Source: Parastagonospora avenae f. sp. tritici 18332-5
Lineage: Eukaryota; Ascomycota; Dothideomycetes; Pleosporales; Phaeosphaeriaceae
Reading direction: 5' to 3'
Assembly: GCA_022559985.1 (NCBI GenBank)
Contig: JAFJTR010000056.1
Coordinates: 1-64,000, forward strand
DNA: 64,000 nt
The first letter of the stretch is position 1, and every line of letters starts with the position of its first letter. A program made the translations under genes and the position numbers. Of the stretch, positions 12,608-23,603 are shown piece after piece. Under the pieces are notes generated by a model. The model was not told the DNA's origin, ran no database searches, and saw nothing but the letters and a program-made list of their open reading frames with translations.

Positions 12608-12614
12608 CTTTATA
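12608..12614 (-). promoter_or_regulatory. TATA box (TATAAAG) of the small secreted protein gene
   Basis: Read on the minus strand, TATAAAG stands 147-153 bp upstream of the start codon at 12461, directly downstream of the repeat array. Confidence 0.55.
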
Positions 12615-12635
12615 GCTTTAATTTCCAAGTCAGTT

Positions 12636-12702
12636 GGAGTAAGATGAGTGATTACTGGTGGAGTGAGACGAATGATCACTCGGAGTAAGATGTATGATTA
12701 TT
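12636..12702. repeat. three imperfect 21-bp direct repeats
   Basis: Copies at 12636-12656, 12660-12680 and 12682-12702 share the pattern GGAGTRAGAYG followed by NATGATYAYT, with 1-3 bp spacers. They sit 22 bp upstream of the TATA box of the small secreted protein gene, which suggests an array of activator sites. Confidence 0.75.
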
Positions 12703-13815
12703 CGTGCAGAGAACTCAGCCATAATGCTACCTGAAGCTGTTCATGGTTCGCAGCAGGGTGTGATTGCTTCAAGAGTTCAGCTCCGCCATATGTTGCCACG
12801 ACCGGTGGTAAGATGGCGTATGTACAATTGGAACCATCACGAGAGAGTTTCGGTGTTCCTTCCCACTAAAGTTTATTTCATGGTGCAATTTCCCGTGTAC
12901 CCCTTATAGCAGGGTCAACCTTACTTTGAGCGTTTCTCAAGGCCCTATGCTATGCCATCATGATGCTTGATGCAGACAATACAGGTAGGCGGCTGTAAAT
13001 AAACTGCAGCTTTGCGCGAAGGGATCTCGATCAGGTCACGATGCTTTCTTAACTGAAACTCATATCACGGTGAGTACGAGACGGCGTAAGCCCGGCTGTA
13101 CCGCTTCCAGGACGCCAATGTCCTAAATTGGCTAGCTGTAAGCTGATGTCGAATGATATGAGGTGATAAGTATATTGTTCAAAGCGATCAAGTGAAGGAT
13201 GCGGGCATGACCGATCGTATAGTAGTATGATATGTAAGAGCGTACAATGTTGACGTAGATCTGTCAGCTCGGCAGAGACGTCCGAGATGTTGTGACAGCA
13301 TGGGTACGTTGTGAGCTCCTTCAGTATTGCGTATGTCGAGAGCGACTTCTCTTCCTCACAGTCAGCGTGGTGTAATGAAACTCTTCAGATCTTCAGATAT
13401 ACTACTGCTTTCCGTATTTTCGGTGTAAAGTCTGATGCTGGATGGTATTTTATCAAAACACAACGTGGTGGGGTGCAACGCCAAGCGCTGACACGAGAGA
13501 ATGTCTGCAGGAAGACGCCTACTGTTCATCCAGCTGAGTACTTCGCCAACGGGGAGCTTACAGGCTTCATTCACATCTTGGAGTATGTTATAATTGAAGC
13601 CTAGAAGATGAAAGAAGGTTGAGAGATCAATGGAAAGATCGTCCTTCGGAAAGTCTTTGTGGCGTTGTGGCTTTACGCTAGCCCCCACCTACCGGTATCG
13701 CCGCAATGTCCATCGGATCAACCCTCGGACTTCTACGCTCACAAGTCCACGTCTGAGGTAGATGCAAGAAGTATAAACTGAACCTCAGAATCTTTTTAGG
13801 ATCAATACACATAGC

Positions 13816-14814
13816 ATGCAAGCAGCGTTGAACCGGCTTTCTGCTCTTCGCTCGCACGTCACACCCGCCCGAGGATTTCATACGTCATCGCCCACCATGG
13901 TAAACCTAAGCATCAACTCCACATACCGTATGAACTCGGGTTATGATATCCCAGTTCTAGGCTATGGTGTTTATCAAACCCCAGCAGACGTAGCATCTGA
14001 AGTCGTGCACCACGCCCTGAAGTCCGGCTATCGTCATGTGGACTCCGCGGTAGCATATCGCAACGAACAGCCCTCTGCAGACGGAATGAAGAAGCCCGGC
14101 ATCCCAAGAGAAGATCTCTTCTTCACCACAAAGATTCCACCCAAGGATATGCGCTACGACACTGCCAAAGAACACATCGAAAACACGCTCAAGATCACGG
14201 GCTTTGACTACGTCGACTTGTACCTCCTCCACAGCCCGTACGGCGGTAAAGACAACCGCATTGGTGCGTGGAAAGCACTTGTAGAAGGCGTACAGGCTGG
14301 GAAAATCCGATCCATCGGCGTTTCGAATTACGGCGTGCATCACCTCGACGAGCTAGAAGCGTACATCAAAGCGACCGATGAGAAAGACGGGAAGGGCAAG
14401 GGCGGCATACTCAGCGTCAATCAAGTCGAACTGCACCCGTGGCTTGCGCGTCCGGACATCGTAGACTGGTGCAAGCAGAGAGGCGTGCTGCTCGAGGCGT
14501 ATTGTCCCATCGTGAGGGCGCAGAAGAACGACGATCCATTACTTCAGCCCCTGGCGAAGAAGTACAACAAGACGCCTTCACAGATCCTGATTAGGTGGAG
14601 TATCCAGATGGTGAGTATTTGTATGGATTGGTGATAACGGCGAGACTGACATGCGTGCTAGGGCTTCATTCCCCTCCCAAAGTCCGTGACGCCCGCGCGC
14701 ATCGAGGAAAATGCGGATGTGTATGATTTCGCGTTGACGAGCGAGGATATGGAGAGCTTGCACACGGGTGTGTATGAGCCTTGCGCGTGGGATCCGACAA
14801 AGAGTGAGGATTAG
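13816..14814 (+). CDS. aldo/keto reductase
   Basis: Two exons, 13816-14610 and 14662-14814 (51-nt intron), giving 315 aa. It should be an NAD(P)H-dependent reductase of carbonyl compounds with a TIM-barrel fold. The catalytic tetrad is visible: Asp76 and Tyr81 (VDSAVAYRNEQ), Lys106 (FFTTKIPP) and His139 (YLLHSPY). The cofactor-binding segment lies after the intron (GFIPLPKSVTPARIEEN). The first 27 residues (several Arg and Ser, no acidic residue, RGFHTSS near the end) look like a mitochondrial presequence. A second ATG at codon 28 (MVNLS) would give a cytosolic form. The natural substrate is unknown. Confidence 0.88.
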
Positions 14815-15344
14815 ACGATATCGAAGAAATTTTGAGTACTTCAACGAGAAGTACATAATACAGCATCAAACTTTGAGTCTTGATCGCAAACACGTGCAAC
14901 AAAGATTTGCGCATAGTGTCTAAAATCTCTAAACACTATGCAAAGCTAGTTTAGTCAAGCCATCTCCCCCTTCAAGGTTCGGTGTAGGGATTATGGTGCT
15001 GAATTTCAGATGAACTGAAAATAGCACATGGTGTTCCGTGTCATCGCCGTCATTAATACAGCCATAATATATAAATCCAGAATGAGATATTTTTGATTAA
15101 CACTACGGAGATTCCCCGACGGTCTCGACACCCTCATCAGTCTTGCCATGCCCAGCACCAGTGATCTGCGCGTCTCGCTTCCCGTTCGTGCGGCTGACTG
15201 CTGCATCGCTTCCGCTGTTCGTTTAGTGGTCTCTGTAAAGTGCGTGTTGTGTTGCTGAGGTGGTGCGCGGGCGTGGGACGCGATACGATGCGGTGTAAGA
15301 ATCGAGTCAATAAATCACGTCTTGACTACAAACACACTAGCTAA
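14815..15344. other. 3' region between convergent genes
   Basis: 530 bp between the stop codons of the aldo/keto reductase and the amine oxidase. Nothing else is seen here. A splice donor-like GTTAGT overlaps the amine oxidase stop codon, so a longer alternative C-terminus cannot be excluded. Confidence 0.5.
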
Positions 15345-17182
15345 CTAACCTTCCGCACTCGCATCGGGTCTGTAAAAGGGACTCTCGCCCATGCCGTTGT
15401 ATGCGTTATATTCCCAAGCTTCCGTCGTGCCGTGCAGGACTTCATACTTGACATGCTGTGCACATCCGCTATCTGTATTCCGACAGTCTTGCGTCAACAT
15501 ACCCGCGATTTTCAAGCCCGCTTCCTGGCCTTCGAACCACGCGCCTTGCAGGTAGCCAAAGTGCTCGGTACTCGTGGCCTCGCCGGCAAAGTACAAGCGG
15601 CCTATGTTGGCGCGCAGATTCTGGTGCATTTCGAGCGTCGTGCCAGAGGGCCAGTTGGTGAAGGAGCCGTAGGACCATGGCGTGTTGGTCCAGCGTGGGT
15701 AGTGGAATGCCACGGGTTCGGGGACGTCGATGTCAGGAAACATTTGGCGCAGGACGGCGAGGCCTTCTTGCTTAGTGACTTCGTCGTCTTGGGCTTCCAC
15801 GCGGAAGCTCTGCTCGTCTACGAGCGTCACGAAGAGGATATTGGAGCCCGGGAAGAAGCCTTCCGTGGACAGGGATTGCCAGGCTGTGTAGTACCCACGC
15901 GTTGTGGGGTGGGCGTAGAGGAAGAACTGGGTATCTTCGGGCCAGAAGGTTTCGTTGAATTGGTAGAAGATCTTGGTGTAAGTGCCCATGGCAAACGTGG
16001 CGATCGAGTCTTGCTTCCAGCTTGGGAGCTCTGGGGTGTACTTGATGACTTCATTCTGAAGAACGCCGAGTGAGACAGTGTTGATGGCATAGTCAGCTTC
16101 GACACAGGAGCCATCCTCATTTGTGATCGTGACATGAGTATCGCAGTACTCGATGCTCTTCACCACGGTGTTGAGGAGCAGTCTTGGATCATTCGCCTTT
16201 AGGAAATTGGCTGCTTGCCTGTACAACCATACACTGAAGCCTCTCGGATCCACACTCATATTGTCGTCCTCGGAGTAGCGGTAGAAGGTGAAGTTGTACA
16301 CTGTGGTGCCGAAGACGAAACTGGACTCTTCTGGAGTTTGCGACATTTCCCAGTCCCATTCCCACCACTCGATAGCTTTCCGATGAGCGTCTTTCGGCCG
16401 CCAACCACCTTGCCATAGACCAGCGCGCATGCTACGATCTTGCAGATTTTCTGCGAGGATAGTTCCGGCGTTCTGTTCTGCAATAGCGTATTTCTCTTCA
16501 AACTCATCAATAAGATCGAGAAAGTCGTTGGCACCAGTCTCGTCATATGTCAAGATCGACGAAAGGTTCGAATTTGTGTTCAATAAATTGGCCTGCTTCG
16601 CGAACGTCCAAATGGGATTCTCAGGGCCACCTTCCGTACCAGTGCCTTGGACCCAGTTGGCGCCCAGCTCTAAAGTGTATGGGTCGCCATTCGCATCGGA
16701 GCCGAATTTGAAGCTCTGCATGCGCCCACCGATGCGGTCATTATATTCCAGGATGAGAAAGTCGGCGATGGACTGATTTGCCAGAGCTTGCTAGAGAACT
16801 TGTAAGTAGCTGTTGGTCCCTACATGGAGTACTTTTTGAGGCTGTCCACGCCTTGGGATATTCGTCATTGCTGATCTCATGCCTATCTGGCTGACGATTC
16901 ATATGTAGGGGAAGAAGCAAACCCAACCTCAGACGGGATGCTTTCGCGAAAAGAGTCTAGATGATGTTGGAAGTACACTCACAGCAGCAGTTATACCAGC
17001 GACGCCACCTCCACTACGAGGACGATTAACTTGCAGCTCGTAGTCGTAAGAGATACTTACATGATTGCAACACTAGTCTGTCGACACGCACTGTTACCAT
17101 TTCGCCTGCCCTGCGCTGTTGGTGCAGCAAAAGCAGAAATAGAAAACAGACATATGGCCATGGAAAGATGCGTAATGCCCAT
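15345..17182 (-). CDS. secreted flavin-containing polyamine/amine oxidase
   Basis: Three exons, 17182-17061, 17013-16983 (only 31 nt) and 16790-15345 (introns of 47 and 192 nt), giving 532 aa. It should oxidise polyamines or related amines using FAD, releasing H2O2. The N-terminus MGITHLSMAICLFSISAFA resembles a signal peptide, so it likely acts outside the cell or in the secretory path. The dinucleotide-binding motif VAIIGGGVAGITAA is assembled precisely across both introns and followed by LEYNDRIGGRM. The C-terminal FAD motif is GRLYFAGEATSTEHFGYLQGA. Length suits fungal polyamine oxidases. It is divergently arranged with the NCS1 permease across 1.16 kb. Confidence 0.87.
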
Positions 17183-18345
17183 GATGATGATGTTGCCTCG
17201 AAGATTGAGAGGCAGGAATGAAGACGACGTGCACCTCCAGCAAGCAGGTACTTAAACTCCTCCACCCTGTCGTGCGTCTCCCGGCACGTTGCACCCATGC
17301 TACATGCTTTGACCCCGCATGCAGCGGGAGTGTCCCTCGATGTGGCTCAGCATATATTGCTAGTTGTGCAGGGCAGACTCTGGCCGATGAGTACTGGGTG
17401 ACGGGCGAATCATGGTGTGTTCAAAGAAAGGTCTAGACTGGATGCAGTAGCTAATTATGTATGTTCCTGATAGCGGAATAGCGCGAGATCATGTGTTAGG
17501 GCAGGCACGATAAGGGTTCGCTTGTATTTGCTGCTTGAGGAGGTAGAGGTCTAGCCTCAGCTACTGGTGTTTGGGGCGTGCACATGTGGCTTGGAGCTAT
17601 GCGGCGCGTCCGTGGTGCACAGAAAAAAACGTGTAGTAGACAGCTGAATACAAGCAGCGGTGTGTATCCGTGGCTTGCGTAGCTGAGGTACGATGAGGTG
17701 CAGAGGGCGCTGAGATGGGACGACCGAATGCGGGGTTGGTGCCATAGTCACTGGTGCACGGAAGGCGCGACTTCAGGGGAGCTATCTCGACGGAGCGGCC
17801 GAGCACGAGGTCTTCATACCATGGTGCAATCACCTGACTCACTCTCATGAATGTGCATGTGCTAATAAGTTGATAGACTTTAGGTGAAGTTGATAGATGA
17901 CTGATTGCGCGGGATGAGCCAGGTTTAGGGTTCTGCGCGTGGGTGCGGGAGAGGATCCCGCGGGGTACTGGCAGACGTCAACCAAATCTCCCGCCCGCAA
18001 CCATCACACCTCTCGACTTTTCGCTCCAATTGCGCAGCAAAGCACAGGATCATTCCGACTGCACCTCGATTGCTACCATTGCACCGTCTCACGTGACCAG
18101 TACGACCATCAAACGCCAGGATGCAGCTGAGTAGCAGAATCTCACCCGATCAAGGTATCTTTTGTTAGCAATCGCATGAGACCGGTGTTCGCTGTCAGCG
18201 CTGCGAAGCCTCGATAAGAGTGATTCAAGGCGCTGGTGACGATCTGAGAAATACGGTCGGAACTTGATCAGGTTCATACCTGCGAAAGGACTTCATGCTT
18301 GCTTCCCTGCCCGGAAGCCGCTACTAATGTGTCTAGGTCGCCGTC
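17183..18345. other. divergent promoter region (amine oxidase / NCS1 permease)
   Basis: 1.16 kb between two head-to-head start codons. No gene is seen. The arrangement would allow shared nitrogen-source control of an amine oxidase and a nucleobase-type permease, but I did not map specific sites. Confidence 0.45.
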
Positions 18346-19972
18346 ATGGATCCGACTGCTCAACATCAACACGCGGTCCCGCACGATGAGAAAACCATAT
18401 TCGCACCGAAGCCGGACGATGCAGCTCATCTGCCGACCCACGAAGACGATGCACAAGCCGATCATGGAACGCCGCTTGGAAAAACTCAAAGAGCCTGGAA
18501 GGGCTTCGAGAGGCAGCTCGTGGCATACAACCTCGAGGCGCGAGGCATACAGCGCGTAGAGCCAGACGAGCGACAAGACCTGAGCTTGCTGGGCTACTCC
18601 CAGGTCGCCATTATGTGGTTCTCTGTCAATCTGGCTGCGAACAACATTACTCTGGGTATGCTGGGTCCGGCCGTCTTCTCGCTCGGATTTCTTGATGCGT
18701 GTATGACGAGCGTATTTGGTGCTATTGTAGGTTCACTGGTCGTCGCGTATATTGCGACATTTGGACCCAAGAGTGGGAATAGGACCATGATATTCTCGAG
18801 GTACGCTTGGTGAGCATGGCATGCGCATATACAGAACTGACCGCAGTAGGTACATCATGGGCTGGTGGCCTTCCAAAATTGTTGTCATCCTCAACATCAT
18901 TGTGCTCTTGGGCTACGGCATGATCGACTGCGTGGTTGCCGGCCAGATCCTATCCGCTGTCGCTGACGGCTCCATGTCGCTTGTTGTGGGCATCATCGCT
19001 GTGGCAATCATCGCCTGGCTCATCACGACCTTCGGATATCAGGTCTTCCATTACTACGAGCGATGGGCGTGGCTACCTCAGATCGTCGTTCTGTGCATCC
19101 TGGCAGGCGTTGCGGGGCCGCACTTCAATGTCTCCGCCGAGTCCCATGGCGATAAGAACTCAGCCACCATTATTGGCAACAGGATCAGCTTCTTCGGCCT
19201 GTCGCTTGCTGCGGCTATAACATACGGCGGTGGAGCTGCCGACTACTTTGTCTACTACCCGGAACATGCATCGGCATTGAAGATCTTCGGGATGACTTTG
19301 GCCGGCTTGGTATGCAGCTTCACTTTCGCTTTTGTGTTGGGCATTGGTCTCGCATGCGGTATAGCTCTCAGGCCTGACTGGGAAGCTGCATACGGCGTTT
19401 CTCAAGGTGCGCTCATTGTGGAAGCATACAAGCCGCTCGGCTCGTTCGGGTCTTTCTGTGGTGTCGTAGTCGCTCTAGGCCTCGTCGCGAACCTTATAGT
19501 CCCCACTTACTCATCTGGCATCGATGCGCAGATCCTAGGCCGCTATGCTGAGGCTGTACCTCGCGTCATCTGGAACACTGTCGGCGTTGTCATCTATACG
19601 GTCTGCGCGCTTGCAGGCCGTGCGCATCTTGCCGAAATCTTCACCAACTTCCTTGCGCTAATGGGCTACTGGGTTTCGATCTGGATCGCTATCACCCTGG
19701 AAGAGCATCTCATCTTCCGTCGTAAGACAAGGTTCAACTGGGCGATCTGGGATCAGAGAAAGAAGCTCCCGCTCGGCATTGCGGCATTGGTTGCATTCGT
19801 GATCGGCTGGATTGGAGCAATCCTGAGTATGGCGCAAGTATGGTACCACGGACCCATAGCGAAGCAGGTTGGTACATATGGAGCTGATATGGGCAACTAC
19901 ATTGGCTTCTCATGGGCGGCGGTCGTGTATCCACCGCTCAGGATGTGGGAGCTGAAAAGATTTGGACGTTGA
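18346..19972 (+). CDS. NCS1 family permease (purine/cytosine type)
   Basis: Two exons, 18346-18800 and 18850-19972, giving 525 aa. This is a plasma-membrane symporter for nucleobases, nucleosides or related vitamins. It has a hydrophilic N-terminus of about 75 residues, then about 12 hydrophobic segments beginning near LLGYSQVAIMWFSVNLAANN. The Fcy2-type start LEARGIQRVEPDER and the loop SRYIMGWWPSK support the family. The intron ends in CAGTAG: using the second AG (exon from 18850) gives FSRYIMGWW, while the first (exon from 18847) adds one Ser, both in frame. The gene is head-to-head with a secreted amine oxidase. The substrate cannot be fixed from sequence. Confidence 0.88.
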
Positions 19973-20370
19973 TCACATCATGATCTCGCAGCTCAATTGA
20001 GCTCAGCATATCGGGTTAGATAGACGTGCACAAGATTCTCATATTAGAGCAGGCCTGCTTTGTGCGCTCGAGCATTCTTGCACTTCTCGTCGCGCATGTT
20101 TCAATCGCATAGCGAATATCCTGCTGTTACTATCTTGCCTCATCTGTTACCTTTCAGTATTCGTCTCGTATGGTTTACTTATCTGCTTGCTTCTTTCTCA
20201 TGTGCCCGCTCCTTCCTCCTTCACCATGTAAACACGAGGCTTGGCGCACCTGCCACGGTAACAGCAGCCCGCGTAAGACAAAATATTCAACTTGTACATC
20301 CCACTCTCACCTCACCACCTTGCTTTTGTAGCGTCCACGAGCTTGACGCTGCGCCGTCATCGTCGCCGCT
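19973..20370. other. intergenic, pyrimidine-rich 5' region
   Basis: 398 bp upstream of the coiled-coil gene. It is rich in CT runs, as is common in fungal core promoters and leaders. No gene is seen. Confidence 0.45.
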
Positions 20371-22140
20371 ATGTCTAGGTGTAAGTACTCCAGATTCATC
20401 GTTCTTCTTGACCTCAGTGCTGACAAACAGACGCCAATGCCGACCTGATTAGTCTGGCGGAGTCGCCGAAGAGCGTAACGCCAGACTTGCTCTCTCCAGC
20501 CAGCCTTGGCTCTACGGGCAAGAAGACGACGCTTCGCAATGGGGTTCACCGCGACAGTTTCTCCGACCTCGTGGGTGCCATGAAGGCGAAAAAGCCCTAC
20601 GCCTGGACTCCCTCACCTACGTCAAGACCGTCGTTGAGTAACTCGTCGAATGGTATGTGCACTGCATTGATACATCTGACCTGGTTGAATCTATGCTAAT
20701 TGATGATCAGGTCAACAGCTTGCGTCGCGCGATCGAAATACGAGCGGCCAGACCATCTTGTCACCGACAGCTAAGACTTTCGTTTCGCCTCTTACGGTAG
20801 CGGAATACCTCGAACAGCAAGAGAGCGCACCTGTTTCGCACCGCGTTCCTAGCCCTCAGGAGTCCGTTCACATGGGCTTGGGCGCAAGATTAGCTGCATT
20901 GACCCACGAGTTCAACGAGTTCTCCTTCGGCGAGGCTAGGCGTCAGCCGCGAACCCCTTCCCCGCCAGTGGCTCCAGTATTTCAGTATTCACAGCCTCTG
21001 AGATTTGTTCCTATCGATCCACCAACTCCCAATGAGTCTGTCCGTCAAGATTCTATTGTATCGGTACATCCATATCCCAAGGAGGCAGCTCGACCTCCGG
21101 TATCAGTCTACGATCGCGTGTCAGAACCCACTGTACGTGTGACCAAGGTTCGCTGGACATCAGTACTCGACGAGCTAGACTCGGTGAAGAGGCAGAAGCA
21201 AGAAGTCGAGGAACAGCTCGCTACTGCTCAGAAGGAACACCTTGCGCACCTTGAAGAAGACCACGATAATAGCGCAGAGCTTGGCAGACTCAAGTATCAA
21301 AACGAGGTCAATCGCGATCAGAAGGCGGCCATGGGTAGGGAGATTGCCCAGAGAGACGTGAAGATCAAGGACCAGCAGTTGGATATTGGCGATTTGGACA
21401 AGGACGTCACTGAGCTTCAGGACGAGCTTAACAGATGCTCCAGAGTCAAGGGAGAAGTCGAGTTTTTGCGCATCACCCACAGCCAGGAAGTGCAGCAGTC
21501 AGTCGAACGCATACGCGAGATGGAGGCTGCTATGGAACAACTCCGACTTGAGCGAGATGCAGCTGTCCGTGCTAGTGCTCACGCTGAAGATCACGCTACA
21601 CGTGCGCAGAATCTAGCCGAGACTCTCACTAGGCGCGAGAAGATGGTCACAGATCTGCGCCAGAATTTGCTTGAAGAGCAATTGCGTGTGACAGATTTCG
21701 AGGATGAGGTCGAACGGCTCCAAGAGTTGTGCAACCAGGAGAGGTTGGACGAAGTCAAGGATAAATTACTCGAAAAGACCAAGGACTGCGATCGCTTCCG
21801 CAATCAGCTCAAGAAGGCAGAGCACCATCTGAAGCTTAGCCAGTCGCGTCTGATGACTGCTACCAATAACGGTGCACTCCTCCGCGGCGCAGCACACATT
21901 GTTGCACCCAACGAGAGCGCCAAGCTTCCCAAGAAGGTCATGTCATGCTCCGAGTGCTACGCCCTCAACCTACCTTGCGACAATGGCTCACGCTGCCGCA
22001 ACTGCATCGACAACAATAGGAAGTGTGCCCGTTGGAGGTGCTCGCTGAAGCATAAGCTTGGAGTGTGCGAACGTGCTCCTTGCGCACCGCCTCACGATCC
22101 CGATGGCTGGCTGGTGGTTGAGCCAAGGCCAGAGTGGTAG
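20371..22140 (+). CDS. coiled-coil protein with C-terminal Zn2Cys6-like cluster
   Basis: Three exons: 20371-20380 (10 nt: M-S-R-Y split), 20431-20652 and 20711-22140, giving 553 aa. The start was chosen because ATG TCT AGG T, followed by a perfect GTAAGT donor, restores the frame of exon 2. Residues 1-210 are Ser/Pro-rich and probably disordered. About 215-465 form a long coiled coil (repeated E/Q/L/R heptads). At about 490-516 six cysteines follow the exact spacing C-x2-C-x6-C-x5-C-x2-C-x6-C, with Pro before Cys3 and Asp after it, as in fungal binuclear zinc clusters. The basic residues normally found in the first loop are missing. The function is unknown: it could be a scaffold or an atypical DNA-binding protein. 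Confidence 0.82.
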
Positions 22141-22497
22141 ATCTCTATCTACTTCTGCTTGGCTATGAACTGGCAGTCCAGAGAGTGCTCAGCTTTGGGA
22201 TTCCTGGTATCGGTGAGCAATGCAGGTGTACACTTGGCATGTGCTCTGGTGAGTCCCTCGTCGAGCTTCAACATAAACCATTGCTAATGCAGCCACAGCG
22301 TATATGGCAACCTCGTCTCGATTCCGGTGATGATGTGGAGATAATCACTTTGATGATGGAGGAGATACATGCGAATGCAGTCTAAACGCCAGACCAAGCG
22401 ACTGGTGCGACAAGTACAGAGTGAAGAGAATATTCTCATACACATTCCTCAAATGCATCTCTGCCCATCATGTTATAAGCAAAGCACTGATCTATGC
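22141..22497. other. 3' region between convergent genes
   Basis: 357 bp between the stop codons of the coiled-coil gene and the GFA-family gene. Nothing else is seen. Confidence 0.5.
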
Positions 22498-23072
22498 TCA
22501 TTCTCCAAGTTTCTTCCCTCCTCTCGTTATTTCATACTGCACCAAACCCTCATGCTTGCCCTGCCACTCATGCCTATGCGCCGCAAAACTCTCACACTCC
22601 GGCTGAGGTATCCGCGGAAACATGCCCATCTTCACAATCACCATGGTCGGAAAAATCTCCGCAATACTCATAATCGGACTAAAAGCAAACTTATCAGCTA
22701 ACCATACTCATCCCGACATTTCTCATCCCCGCAGCAGCAACACACTTACTTCCCACACTCCCCACAAAAGCACCTCTCCACACACTTCCCACTCCCCGTC
22801 TGCATATCCCTGAACTTCTTCATCACACCCTTCGGGTCCTCGACGACGACTTTCTCCTTCTCAATCGCCAGGTTCGCACTCACGTACGACCCGGCTACTT
22901 TGCGGCAGTTGGAGCAGTGGCACAGGTGCCCGCGCGGGCGCGTGAAGAGCTCCGAGTCGGTGATGGTGACGCGGATGGCGGTGCAGAGACAGGTCGCGGT
23001 TATGTGCGCGGGGAAAGAGGAGGGGGGGTAGAGGGAGGGCGCGCCGGTCAGGGTTGGGTTGGTGGTGGACAT
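22498..23072 (-). CDS. GFA/CENP-V family zinc protein
   Basis: Two exons, 23072-22750 and 22678-22498 (71-nt intron), giving 167 aa. The family is named after glutathione-dependent formaldehyde-activating enzyme; most fungal members have no proven reaction. The zinc ligands are visible: CLC near residue 30, CHCSNC near residue 52, and CFCGEC just before the intron. The acceptor was chosen because only the AG before 22678 gives the family-typical continuation CGNPIMSIAE, then VKMGMFPRIPQPECESFAAH. Two nearer AGs lead to stops or the wrong frame. It is convergent with the coiled-coil gene and probably cytosolic. Confidence 0.85.
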
Positions 23073-23603
23073 GGTGGATGGTCGATGATGAAGTCAAAGT
23101 TGGTTGGGTGAGGGCCAAGTTGATGGTAATTGAGACTGAAGGCAAAACTGAATACGGTGAGGTGGGTAATGTGACAAGTGATGCATGATCGGCCGCGGAA
23201 TTAAGCGGCCGTGGAATTCCATCCGCATGCATGCAATTATTTCGGATGGGAAACTGGGGTAGGCTTGATGTGCACATGTCATCGCGTTTAGGGCGTGCGG
23301 AGATCTAGAATCGTGAGGGTCCGGGGGTGGTGATTGGCTGGCTGGATTGAGGGAGCGGTGATGTAAGCGTAGCACCCTCACAAGTGGATATGATCAATAT
23401 GGCATCTTCGACTTGCTGAGCTAGCTTTCAGATATAGAAGTAAGTGGTGTGGTAAGCAGAAGCGCGGTCTTTGCTCTGTTGGTGAAAGATGAATAAGGGT
23501 CATCACTTCATCACGTCTACAAGCAGAGAGGAGAGCGCATCAAGCCAAGCTACAATGCCCAGAACAGAAATGCCGTTCTATTTGTTTTAAAGCAATCGCC
23601 AAG
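23073..23603. other. intergenic, GFA promoter side
   Basis: About 530 bp between the GFA gene start and the end of the decayed leucine-rich-type gene. No gene is seen. Confidence 0.45.

Larger units (their letters stand above)
12462..13815. other. divergent promoter region between the small secreted protein and the aldo/keto reductase
   Basis: About 1.35 kb, containing the TATA box and repeat array annotated separately near its left end. No gene is seen in the remainder (12703-13815). Confidence 0.5.
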
